In this document: positions 1-9,640 of the stretch, piece after piece
Position numbering within the stretch: position 1 is the first letter of the stretch
Layout of the letters: every line of letters begins with the position of its first letter
Assembly: GCA_949775045.1 (NCBI GenBank)
Contig: CATKSA010000099.1
Location: forward strand, 124,001 to 188,000
Length of the DNA: 64,000 nt
From: Metridium senile
Taxonomy: Eukaryota > Cnidaria > Anthozoa > Actiniaria > Metridiidae
Reading direction: 5' to 3'
Made by a program: the position numbers and the translations under genes
The notes under the pieces: model-generated
What the model was told of the DNA's origin: nothing
The model's input: the letters and a program-made list of their open reading frames with translations, nothing else
The model's database searches: none

Positions 1-14
1 AACGGATGATTTTT

Positions 15-30
15 GTAACCCAGTAGTTAC
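15..30 (+). other. Inverted repeat in the monomer core, GTAAC/GTTAC arms
   Basis: GTAAC (15-19) and GTTAC (26-30) are exact reverse complements separated by six bases. The same element sits at the start of nearly every core in the array. It could form a short hairpin in single-stranded DNA or RNA, but five base pairs alone are weak. It is not a bacterial-type terminator: the T run lies upstream on the plus strand, and an A run follows on the minus strand. Confidence 0.8.
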
Positions 31-32
31 TG
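21..32 (+). other. Second, overlapping dyad in the core: CAGTA-GT-TACTG
   Basis: CAGTA (21-25) and TACTG (28-32) are reverse complements around a two-base centre. The dyad overlaps the GTAAC/GTTAC pair, so the two foldings exclude each other. Several of the recurrent core variants change only the two centre bases (GT to GG, AT, TT or AA) and leave both arms intact. Others, such as CAGTTG and GTCACTG, break an arm. Confidence 0.75.
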
Positions 33-40
33 TGATTGTA

Positions 41-81
41 AATTGATGATTTTTTGTAACCCAGTAGTTACTGTGATTGTA
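41..81 (+). repeat. Exemplar 41-bp monomer (AATTGATGA type)
   Basis: The variable segment is 41-55 (AATTGATGATTTTTT, six T) and the core is 56-81. The extra T accounts for the 41-bp length. This type becomes dominant towards the right end, where runs of three or more in a row are common. A one-base variant with G in the T run (GATGATGTTTT, for example 242-282) is frequent in the left half. A five-T, 40-bp version appears in the right half, often with the CAGTTG core. Confidence 0.95.
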
Positions 82-523
82 AACGGATGATTTTTGTAAC
101 CCAGTAGTTACTGTGATTGTATACGGACGAGTTTTGTAACCCAGTAGGTACTGTGATTGTAAATGAATGATTTTTGTAACCCAGTAGTTACTGTGATTGT
201 AAACGGATGATTTTTGTAACCCAGTTGTTACTGTGATTGTAAATTGATGATGTTTTGTAACCCAGTAGTTACTGTGATTGTAAATTGATGATGTTTGTAA
301 CCCAGTAGTTACTGTGATTGTAAACGGATGATTTTTGTAACCCAGTAGTTACTGTGATTGTATACGGACGAGTTTTGTAACCCAGTAGGTACTGTGATTG
401 TAAATGAATGATTTTTGTAACCCAGTAGTTACTGTGATTGTAAACGGATGATTTTTGTAACCCAGTTGTTACTGTGATTGTAAATTGATGATTTTTTGTA
501 ACCCAGTAGTTACTGTGATTGTA
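82..523 (+). repeat. 241-bp six-monomer higher-order repeat, two copies
   Basis: The succession AACGGATGA, TACGGACGA (GG core), AATGAATGA, AACGGATGA (CAGTTG core), AATTGATGA occurs at 82 and again at 323, an offset of 241 bp. The copies differ in the T run of the fifth monomer. The same five-monomer phrase reappears throughout the left half (for example near 4,728, 6,185 and 7,234), so it is an old building block of larger units. Confidence 0.85.
122..161 (+). repeat. Exemplar monomer, TACGGACGAG type with GG-centre core
   Basis: The variable segment is TACGGACGAGTTTT, so the preceding core reads GATTGTAT and not GATTGTAA. The core here has CAGTAGGTACTG in place of CAGTAGTTACTG. This GG form marks many TACGGACGAG monomers and is nearly always followed by AATGAATGA (162-201). 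It is common up to about 50.8 kb, and I saw none in roughly the last 13 kb. Confidence 0.92.
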
Positions 524-605
524 AATTGATGATTTTTTGTAACCCAGTAGTTACTGTGATTGTAAATTGATGATTTTTTGTAAACCAGTATTTACTGTGA
601 TTGTA

Positions 606-645
606 AACGGACGAGTTTGGTAACCCAGTAGTTACTGTGATTGTA
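606..645 (+). repeat. Exemplar monomer, AACGGACGAGTTTG type
   Basis: This 40-bp monomer has the variable segment AACGGACGAGTTTG, so the T run is interrupted by G directly before the core. In the left half it regularly follows an AATTGATGA monomer whose own core starts GTAAACC. It is then often followed by AATGAATGA, AATTGTTGA and ACCGGATGA monomers. This succession is a useful phase marker for the higher-order units. Confidence 0.92.
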
Positions 646-685
646 AATGAATGATTTTTGTAACCCAGTAGTTACTGTGATTGTA

Positions 686-727
686 AATTGTTGATTTTTT
701 TGTAACCCAGTAGTTACTGTGATTGTA
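686..727 (+). repeat. Exemplar 42-bp monomer (AATTGTTGA with seven T)
   Basis: The variable segment has 16 bases and ends in seven T, which makes this the longest regular monomer class. A six-T, 41-bp version of the same type occurs from about 9.87 kb onward. An aberrant form with GTTGTTTTGTTTG is found near 4,402, 5,859 and 38,322. The next monomer (728-767) is the ACCGGATGA type, which last appears near 38.97 kb. Confidence 0.9.
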
Positions 728-848
728 ACCGGATGATTTTTGTAACCCAGTAGTTACTGTGATTGTAAACGGACGAGTTTTGTAACCCAGTAGTTACTGT
801 GATTGTAAATTGATGATTTTTTGTAAACCAGTAGTTACTGTGATTGTA

Positions 849-888
849 AACGTATGATTGTTGTTACCCAGTAGTTACTGTGATTGTA
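849..888 (+). repeat. Exemplar monomer, AACGTATGATTGTT type
   Basis: This 40-bp monomer has variable segment AACGTATGATTGTT, and its core starts GTTACCC instead of GTAACCC. The GTTACCC form recurs near 1,949 and 2,797, at offsets of 1,090 and 848 bp. In the right half the related AACGTATGATTTTT form replaces it (for example 31,719-31,758). Confidence 0.9.
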
Positions 889-3589
889 AATTGATGATTT
901 TTTGTCAACCAGTAGTTACTGTGATTGTAAATGAATGATTTTTATAACCCAGTAGTTACTGTGATTGTAAACGGATGATTTTTGTAACCCAGTTGTTACT
1001 GTGATTGTAAATTGATGATGTTTTGTAACCCAGTAGTTACTGTGATTGTATACGGACGAGTTTTGTAAACCAGTAGTTATTGTGATTGTAAATTGATGAT
1101 TTTTTGTAAACCAGTAGTTACTGTGATTGTAAACGTATGATTGTTGTAACCCAGTAGTTACTGTGATTGTAAATTGATGATTTTTTGTAACCCAGTAGTT
1201 ACTGTGATTGTAAACGGATGATTTTTGTAACCCAGTAGTTACTGTGATTGTATACGGACGAGTTTTGTAACCCAGTAGGTACTGTGATTGTAAATGAATG
1301 ATTTTTATAACCCAGTAGTTACTGTGATTGTAAACGGATGATTTTTGTAACCCAGTTGTTACTGTGATTGTAACCGGATGATTTTTGTAACCCAGTAGTT
1401 ACTGTGATTGTATACGGACGAGTATTGTAAACCAGTAGTTACTGTGATTGTATACGGACGAGTTTTGTAACCCAGTAGTTACTGTGATTGTAAATGAATG
1501 ATTTTTGTAACCCAGTAGTTACTGTGATTGTAAATGACTGATTTTTGTAACCCAGTTGTTACTGTGATTGTAAATTGATGATGTTTTGTAACCCAGTAGT
1601 TACTGTGATTGTAAATTGATGATTTTTTGTAACCCAGTAGTTACTGTGATTGTAAATTGATGATTTTTTGTAAACCAGTATTTACTGTGATTGTAAACGG
1701 ACGAGTTTGGTAACCCAGTAGTTACTGTGATTGTAAATGAATGATTTTTGTAACCCAGAAGTTACTGTGATTGTAAATTGTTGATTTTTTTGTAACCCAG
1801 TAGTTACTGTGATTGTAACCGGATGATTTTTGTAACCCAGTAGTTACTGTGATTGTAAACGGACGAGTTTTGTAACCCAGTAGTTACTGTGATTGTAAAT
1901 TGATGATTTTTTGTAAACCAGTAGTTACTGTGATTGTAAACGTATGATTGTTGTTACCCAGTAGTTACTGTGATTGTAAATTGATGATTTTTTGTCAACC
2001 AGTAGTTACTGTGATTGTAAATGAATGATTTTTATAACCCAGTAGTTACTGTGATTGTAAACGGATGATTTTTGTAACCCAGTTGTTACTGTGATTGTAA
2101 ATTGATGATGTTTTGTAACCCAGTAGTTACTGTGATTGTAAATGAATGATTTTTATAACCCAGTAGTTACTGTGATTGTAAACGGATGATTTTTGTAACC
2201 CAGTTGTTACTGTGATTGTAACCGGATGATTTTTGTAACCCAGTAGTTACTGTGATTGTATACGGACGAGTATTGTAAACCAGTAGTTACTGTGATTGTA
2301 TACGGACGAGTTTTGTAACCCAGTAGTTACTGTGATTGTAAATGAATGATTTTTGTAACCCAGTAGTTACTGTGATTGTAAATGACTGATTTTTGTAACC
2401 CAGTTGTTACTGTGATTGTAAATTGATGATGTTTTGTAACCCAGTAGTTACTGTGATTGTAAATTGATGATTTTTTGTAACCCAGTAGTTACTGTGATTG
2501 TAAATTGATGATTTTTTGTAAACCAGTATTTACTGTGATTGTAAACGGACGAGTTTGGTAACCCAGTAGTTACTGTGATTGTAAATGAATGATTTTTGTA
2601 ACCCAGAAGTTACTGTGATTGTAAATTGTTGATTTTTTTGTAACCCAGTAGTTACTGTGATTGTAACCGGATGATTTTTGTAACCCAGTAGTTACTGTGA
2701 TTGTAAACGGACGAGTTTTGTAACCCAGTAGTTACTGTGATTGTAAATTGATGATTTTTTGTAAACCAGTAGTTACTGTGATTGTAAACGTATGATTGTT
2801 GTTACCCAGTAGTTACTGTGATTGTAAATTGATGATTTTTTGTCAACCAGTAGTTACTGTGATTGTAAATGAATGATTTTTATAACCCAGTAGTTACTGT
2901 GATTGTAAACGGATGATTTTTGTAACCCAGTTGTTACTGTGATTGTAAATTGATGATGTTTTGTAACCCAGTAGTTACTGTGATTGTATACGGACGAGTT
3001 TTGTAAACCAGTAGTTATTGTGATTGTAAATTGATGATTTTTTGTAAACCAGTAGTTACTGTGATTGTAAACGTATGATTGTTGTAACCCAGTAGTTACT
3101 GTGATTGTAAATTGATGATTTTTTGTAACCCAGTAGTTACTGTGATTGTAAACGGATGATTTTTGTAACCCAGTAGTTACTGTGATTGTATACGGACGAG
3201 TTTTGTAACCCAGTAGGTACTGTGATTGTAAATGAATGATTTTTATAACCCAGTAGTTACTGTGATTGTAAACGGATGATTTTTGTAACCCAGTTGTTAC
3301 TGTGATTGTAACCGGATGATTTTTGTAACCCAGTAGTTACTGTGATTGTATACGGACGAGTATTGTAAACCAGTAGTTACTGTGATTGTATACGGACGAG
3401 TTTTGTAACCCAGTAGTTACTGTGATTGTAAATGAATGATTTTTGTAACCCAGTAGTTACTGTGATTGTAAATGACTGATTTTTGTAACCCAGTTGTTAC
3501 TGTGATTGTAAATTGATGATGTTTTGTAACCCAGTAGTTACTGTGATTGTAAATTGATGATTTTTTGTAACCCAGTAGTTACTGTGATT

Positions 3590-6503
3590 GTAAATTGATG
3601 ATTTTTTGTAAACCAGTATTTACTGTGATTGTAAACGGACGAGTTTGGTAACCCAGTAGTTACTGTGATTGTAAATGAATGATTTTTGTAACCCAGAAGT
3701 TACTGTGATTGTAAATTGTTGATTTTTTTGTAACCCAGTAGTTACTGTGATTGTAACCGGATGATTTTTGTAACCCAGTAGTTACTGTGATTGTATACGG
3801 ACGAGTTTTGTAACCCAGTAGTTACTGTGATTGTAAATTGATGATTTTTTGTAAACCAGTAGTTACTGTGATTGTAAACGTATGATTGTTGTAACCCAGT
3901 AGTTACTGTGATTGTAAATTGATGATTTTTTGTCAACCAGTAGTTACTGTGATTGTAAATGAATGATGTTTGTAACCCAGTAGTTACTGTGATTGTAAAC
4001 GGATGATTTTTGTAACCCAGTAGTTACTGTGATTGTAAATTGATGATTTTTTGTAACCCAGTAGTTACTGTGATTGTAAACGGATGATTTTTGTAACCCA
4101 GTAGTTACTGTGATTGTATACGGACGAGTTTTGTAACCCAGTAGGTACTGTGATTGTAAATGAATGATTTTTATAACCCAGTAGTTACTGTGATTGTAAA
4201 CGGATGATTTTTGTAACCCAGTAGTTACTGTGATTGTAAATTGATGATTTTTTTGTAACCCAGTAGTTACTGTGATTGTAAATTGATTATTTTTTGTAAA
4301 CCAGTAGTTACTGTGATTGTAAACGGACGAGTTTGGTAACCCAGTAGTTACTGTGATTGTAAATGAATGATTTTTGTAACCCAGTAGTTACTGTGATTGT
4401 AAATTGTTGTTTTGTTTGTATCCCAGTAGTTACTGTGATTGTAACCGGATGATTTTTGTAACCCAGTAGTTACTGTGATTGTATACGGACGAGTTTTGTA
4501 ACCCAGTAGTTACTGTGATTGTAAATTGATGATTTTTTGTAAACCAGTAGTTACTGTGATTGTAAACGTATGATTGTTGTAACCCAGTAGTTACTGTGAT
4601 TGTAAATTGATGATTTTTTGTAACCCAGTAGTTACTGTGATTGTAAATTGATGATTTTTTGTAACCCAGTAGTTACTGTGATTGTAAACGGATGATTTTT
4701 GTAACCCAGTAGTTACTGTGATTGTATACGGACGAGTTTTGTAACCCAGTAGGTACTGTGATTGTAAATGAATGATTTTTGTAACCCAGTAGTTACTGTG
4801 ATTGTAAACGGATGATTTTTGTAACCCAGTTGTTACTGTGATTGTAAATTGATGATGTTTTGTAACCCAGTAGTTACTGTGATTGTAAATTGATGATTTT
4901 TTGTAACCCAGTAGTTACTGTGATTGTAAATTGATGATTTTTTGTAACCCAGTAGTTACTGTGATTGTAAACGGATGATTTTTGTAACCCAGTAGTTACT
5001 GTGATTGTATAAGGACGAGTTTTGTAACCCAGTAGGTACTGTGATTGTAAATTGATGATTTTTTGTAAACCAGTAGTTACTGTGATTGTAAACGGACGAG
5101 TTTGGTAACCCAGTAGTTACTGTGATTGTAAATGAATGATTTTTGTAACCCAGAAGTTACTGTGATTGTAAATTGTTGATTTTTTTGTAACCCAGTAGTT
5201 ACTGTGATTGTAACCGGATGATTTTTGTAACCCAGTAGTTACTGTGATTGTATACGGACGAGTTTTGTAACCCAGTAGTTACTGTGATTGTAAATTGATG
5301 ATTTTTTGTAAACCAGTAGTTACTGTGATTGTAAACGTATGATTGTTGTAACCCAGTAGTTACTGTGATTGTAAATTGATGATTTTTTGTCAACCAGTAG
5401 TTACTGTGATTGTAAATGAATGATGTTTGTAACCCAGTAGTTACTGTGATTGTAAACGGATGATTTTTGTAACCCAGTAGTTACTGTGATTGTAAATTGA
5501 TGATTTTTTGTAACCCAGTAGTTACTGTGATTGTAAACGGATGATTTTTGTAACCCAGTAGTTACTGTGATTGTATACGGACGAGTTTTGTAACCCAGTA
5601 GGTACTGTGATTGTAAATGAATGATTTTTATAACCCAGTAGTTACTGTGATTGTAAACGGATGATTTTTGTAACCCAGTAGTTACTGTGATTGTAAATTG
5701 ATGATTTTTTTGTAACCCAGTAGTTACTGTGATTGTAAATTGATTATTTTTTGTAAACCAGTAGTTACTGTGATTGTAAACGGACGAGTTTGGTAACCCA
5801 GTAGTTACTGTGATTGTAAATGAATGATTTTTGTAACCCAGTAGTTACTGTGATTGTAAATTGTTGTTTTGTTTGTATCCCAGTAGTTACTGTGATTGTA
5901 ACCGGATGATTTTTGTAACCCAGTAGTTACTGTGATTGTATACGGACGAGTTTTGTAACCCAGTAGTTACTGTGATTGTAAATTGATGATTTTTTGTAAA
6001 CCAGTAGTTACTGTGATTGTAAACGTATGATTGTTGTAACCCAGTAGTTACTGTGATTGTAAATTGATGATTTTTTGTAACCCAGTAGTTACTGTGATTG
6101 TAAATTGATGATTTTTTGTAACCCAGTAGTTACTGTGATTGTAAACGGATGATTTTTGTAACCCAGTAGTTACTGTGATTGTATACGGACGAGTTTTGTA
6201 ACCCAGTAGGTACTGTGATTGTAAATGAATGATTTTTGTAACCCAGTAGTTACTGTGATTGTAAACGGATGATTTTTGTAACCCAGTTGTTACTGTGATT
6301 GTAAATTGATGATGTTTTGTAACCCAGTAGTTACTGTGATTGTAAATTGATGATTTTTTGTAACCCAGTAGTTACTGTGATTGTAAATTGATGATTTTTT
6401 GTAACCCAGTAGTTACTGTGATTGTAAACGGATGATTTTTGTAACCCAGTAGTTACTGTGATTGTATAAGGACGAGTTTTGTAACCCAGTAGGTACTGTG
6501 ATT
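3590..6503 (+). repeat. 1,457-bp (36-monomer) tandem duplication, two copies
   Basis: Copy one is about 3,590-5,046 and copy two about 5,047-6,503. Marks at exactly +1,457: CAGAAGTTAC (3694/5151), the aberrant GTTGTTTTGTTTGTATCCC monomer (4401/5858) and a TATAAGGACGAG monomer (5011/6468). Sparse single-base differences occur, such as CAGTATTTAC against CAGTAGTTAC near 3,616/5,073. The copies are adjacent, so this is a recent tandem event. Confidence 0.9.
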
Positions 6504-7985
6504 GTAAATTGATGATTTTTTGTAAACCAGTATTTACTGTGATTGTAAACGGACGAGTTTGGTAACCCAGTAGTTACTGTGATTGTAAATGAATGATTTT
6601 TGTAACCCAGTAGTTACTGTGATTGTAAATTGTTGATTTTTTTGTAACCCAGTAGTTACTGTGATTGTAACCGGATGATTTTTGTAACCCAGTAGTTACT
6701 GTGATTGTATACGGACGAGTTTTGTAACCCAGTAGGTACTGTGATTGTAAATGAATGATTTTTATAACCCAGTAGTTACTGTGATTGTAAACGGATGATT
6801 TTTGTAACCCAGTTGTTACTGTGATTGTAAATTGATGATGTTTTGTAACCCAGTAGTTACTGTGATTGTATACGGACGAGTTTTGTAAACCAGTAGTTAC
6901 TGTGATTGTAAATTGATGATTTTTTGTAACCCAGTAGTTACTGTGATTGTAAACGGATGATTTTTGTAACCCAGTAGTTACTGTGATTGTATACGGACGA
7001 GTTTTGTAACCCAGTAGTTACTGTGATTGTAAATTGATGATTTTTTGTAAACCAGTAGTTACTGTGATTGTAAACGTATGATTGTTGTAACCCAGTAGTT
7101 ACTGTGATTGTAAATTGATGATTTTTTGTAACCCAGTAGTTACTGTGATTGTAAATTGATGATTTTTTGTAACCCAGTAGTTACTGTGATTGTAAACGGA
7201 TGATTTTTGTAACCCAGTAGTTACTGTGATTGTATACGGACGAGTTTTGTAACCCAGTAGGTACTGTGATTGTAAATGAATGATTTTTGTAACCCAGTAG
7301 TTACTGTGATTGTAAACGGATGATTTTTGTAACCCAGTTGTTACTGTGATTGTAAATTGATGATGTTTTGTAACCCAGTAGTTACTGTGATTGTAAATTG
7401 ATGATTTTTTGTAACCCAGTAGTTACTGTGATTGTAAATTGATGATTTTTTGTAACCCAGTAGTTACTGTGATTGTAAACGGATGATTTTTGTAACCCAG
7501 TAGTTACTGTGATTGTATAAGGACGAGTTTTGTAACCCAGTAGGTACTGTGATTGTAAATTGATGATTTTTTGTAAACCAGTATTTACTGTGATTGTAAA
7601 CGGACGAGTTTGGTAACCCAGTAGTTACTGTGATTGTAAATGAATGATTTTTGTAACCCAGTAGTTACTGTGATTGTAAATTGTTGATTTTTTTGTAACC
7701 CAGTAGTTACTGTGATTGTAACCGGATGATTTTTGTAACCCAGTAGTTACTGTGATTGTATACGGACGAGTTTTGTAACCCAGTAGGTACTGTGATTGTA
7801 AATGAATGATTTTTATAACCCAGTAGTTACTGTGATTGTAAACGGATGATTTTTGTAACCCAGTTGTTACTGTGATTGTAAATTGATGATGTTTTGTAAC
7901 CCAGTAGTTACTGTGATTGTATACGGACGAGTTTTGTAAACCAGTAGTTACTGTGATTGTAAATTGATGATTTTTTGTAAACCAG
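5890..7985 (+). repeat. 1,051-bp (26-monomer) duplication overlapping the 1,457-bp unit
   Basis: The AAGGACGAG mark at 6468 recurs at 7519, and the TTTATAACCC monomer at 6761 recurs at 7812, both at +1,051. Copy one begins within the second 1,457-bp copy, so this event postdates or truncates that one. Copy two ends near 7,985, where the monomer order diverges. Confidence 0.87.
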
Positions 7986-8123
7986 TAGTTACTGTGATTG
8001 TAAACGTATGATTGTTGTAACCCAGTAGTTACTGTGATTGTAAATTGATGATTTTTTGTAACCCAGTAGTTACTGTGATTGTAAATTGATGATTTTTTGT
8101 AACCCAGTAGTTACTGTGATTGT

Positions 8124-9640
8124 AAATGAATGATTTTTGTAACCCAGTAGTTACTGTGATTGTAAACGGATGATTTTTGTAACCCAGTTGTTACTGTGAT
8201 TGTAAATTGATGATGTTTTGTAACCCAGTAGTTACTGTGATTGTAAATTGATGATTTTTTGTAACCCAGTAGTTACTGTGATTGTAAACGGATGATTTTT
8301 GTAACCCAGTAGTTACTGTGATTGTATAAGGACGAGTTTTGTAACCCAGTAGGTACTGTGATTGTAAATGAATGATTTTTGTAACACAGTAGTTACTGTG
8401 ATTGTAAACGGATGATTTTTGTAACCCAGTTCTAACTGTGATTGTAAATTGATCATTTTTTGTAACCCAGTAGTTACTGTGATTGTAAATTGATGATTTT
8501 TTGTAACCCAGTAGTTACTGTGATTGTAAATTGATGATTTTTTGTAAACCAGTAGTTACTGTGATTGTATACGGACGAGTTTGGTAACCCAGTAGTTACT
8601 GTGATTGTAAATTGATGATTTTTTGTAAACCAGTAGTTACTGTGATTGTAAACGTATGATTGTTGTAACCCAGTAGTTACTGTGATTGTAAATTGATGAT
8701 TTTTTGTAACCCAGTAGTTACTGTGATTGTAAACGGGCGAGTTTTGTAACCCAGTAGTTACTGTGATTGTAAATGAATGATTTTTGTAACCCAGTAGTTA
8801 CTGTGATTGTATACGGACGAGTTCTGTAACCCAGTAGTTACTGTGATTGTAAACGGATGATTTTTGTAGCCCAGTAGTTACTGTGATTGTATACGGACGA
8901 GTTTTGTAACCCAGTAGGTACTGTGATTGTAAATGAATGATTTTTGTAACCCAGTAGTTACTGTGATTGTAAACGGATGATTTTTGTAACCCAGTTGTTA
9001 CTGTGATTGTAAATTGATGATGTTTTGTAACCCAGTAGTTACTGTGATTGTAAATTGATGATTTTTTGTAACCCAGTAGTTACTGTGATTGTAAACGGAT
9101 GATTTTTGTAACCCAGTAGTTACTGTGATTGTATAAGGACGAGTTTTGTAACCCAGTAGGTACTGTGATTGTAAATGAATGATTTTTGTAACACAGTAGT
9201 TACTGTGATTGTAAACGGATGATTTTTGTAACCCAGTTCTAACTGTGATTGTAAATTGATCATTTTTTGTAACCCAGTAGTTACTGTGATTGTAAATTGA
9301 TGATTTTTTGTAAACCAGTAGTTACTGTGATTGTATACGGACGAGTTTGGTAACCCAGTAGTTACTGTGATTGTAAATTGATGATTTTTTGTAAACCAGT
9401 AGTTACTGTGATTGTAAACGTATGATTGTTGTAACCCAGTAGTTACTGTGATTGTAAATTGATGATTTTTTGTAACCCAGTAGTTACTGTGATTGTAAAC
9501 GGGCGAGTTTTGTAACCCAGTAGTTACTGTGATTGTAAATGAATGATTTTTGTAACCCAGTAGTTACTGTGATTGTATACGGACGAGTTCTGTAACCCAG
9601 TAGTTACTGTGATTGTAAACGGATGATTTTTGTAACCCAG
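8124..9640 (+). repeat. About 808-bp (20-monomer) repeat with a one-monomer deletion
   Basis: AAGGACGAG marks at 7519, 8328 and 9135 are spaced 809 and 807 bp. The rare CAGTTCTAACTG core (8432/9239) and the ACACAGTAG core also agree at +807. The GGGCGAG monomer (8735/9501) is only 766 bp apart because copy two lacks one 41-bp AATTGATGA monomer. The block lies at the left end of the larger 3,069-bp duplication and was copied with it. Confidence 0.85.

Larger units (their letters stand above)
1..40 (+). repeat. Exemplar 40-bp monomer (AACGGATGA type)
   Basis: The variable segment is 1-14 (AACGGATGATTTTT) and the conserved core is 15-40. This is one of the two most frequent types in the left half. 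It recurs at 82-121 and 323-362 and at many later sites. A version with CAGTTG instead of CAGTAG in the core (for example 202-241) usually follows an AATGAATGA monomer and often precedes an AATTGATGATG monomer. Monomers therefore come in fixed successions, not random order. Confidence 0.95.
591..3741 (+). repeat. 1,090-bp (27-monomer) higher-order repeat with one 848-bp short copy
   Basis: A rare core variant (CCAGTATTTACTG) gives phase marks at 591, 1681, 2529 and 3619, with spacings of 1,090, 848 and 1,090. Other rare marks agree: GTTACCC near 863, 1953 and 2801, and CAGAAGTTAC at about 1756, 2604 and 3694. The middle unit lacks six monomers (242 bp), namely the stretch from about 1,051 to 1,292 in unit one and about 2,989 to 3,230 in unit three. 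The remainder is nearly identical, which suggests recent tandem duplication with one internal deletion. Confidence 0.88.

Noticed and set aside
15..30. Rho-independent terminator made of the GTAAC/GTTAC hairpin and the T run
   Set aside because: The T run lies before the hairpin on the plus strand, and an A run follows it on the minus strand. The stem is short and AT-rich.
15..40. CENP-B box
   Set aside because: The core does not contain the CGTTGGAA-CGGGA type signature. A different centromere protein site remains possible but unsupported.
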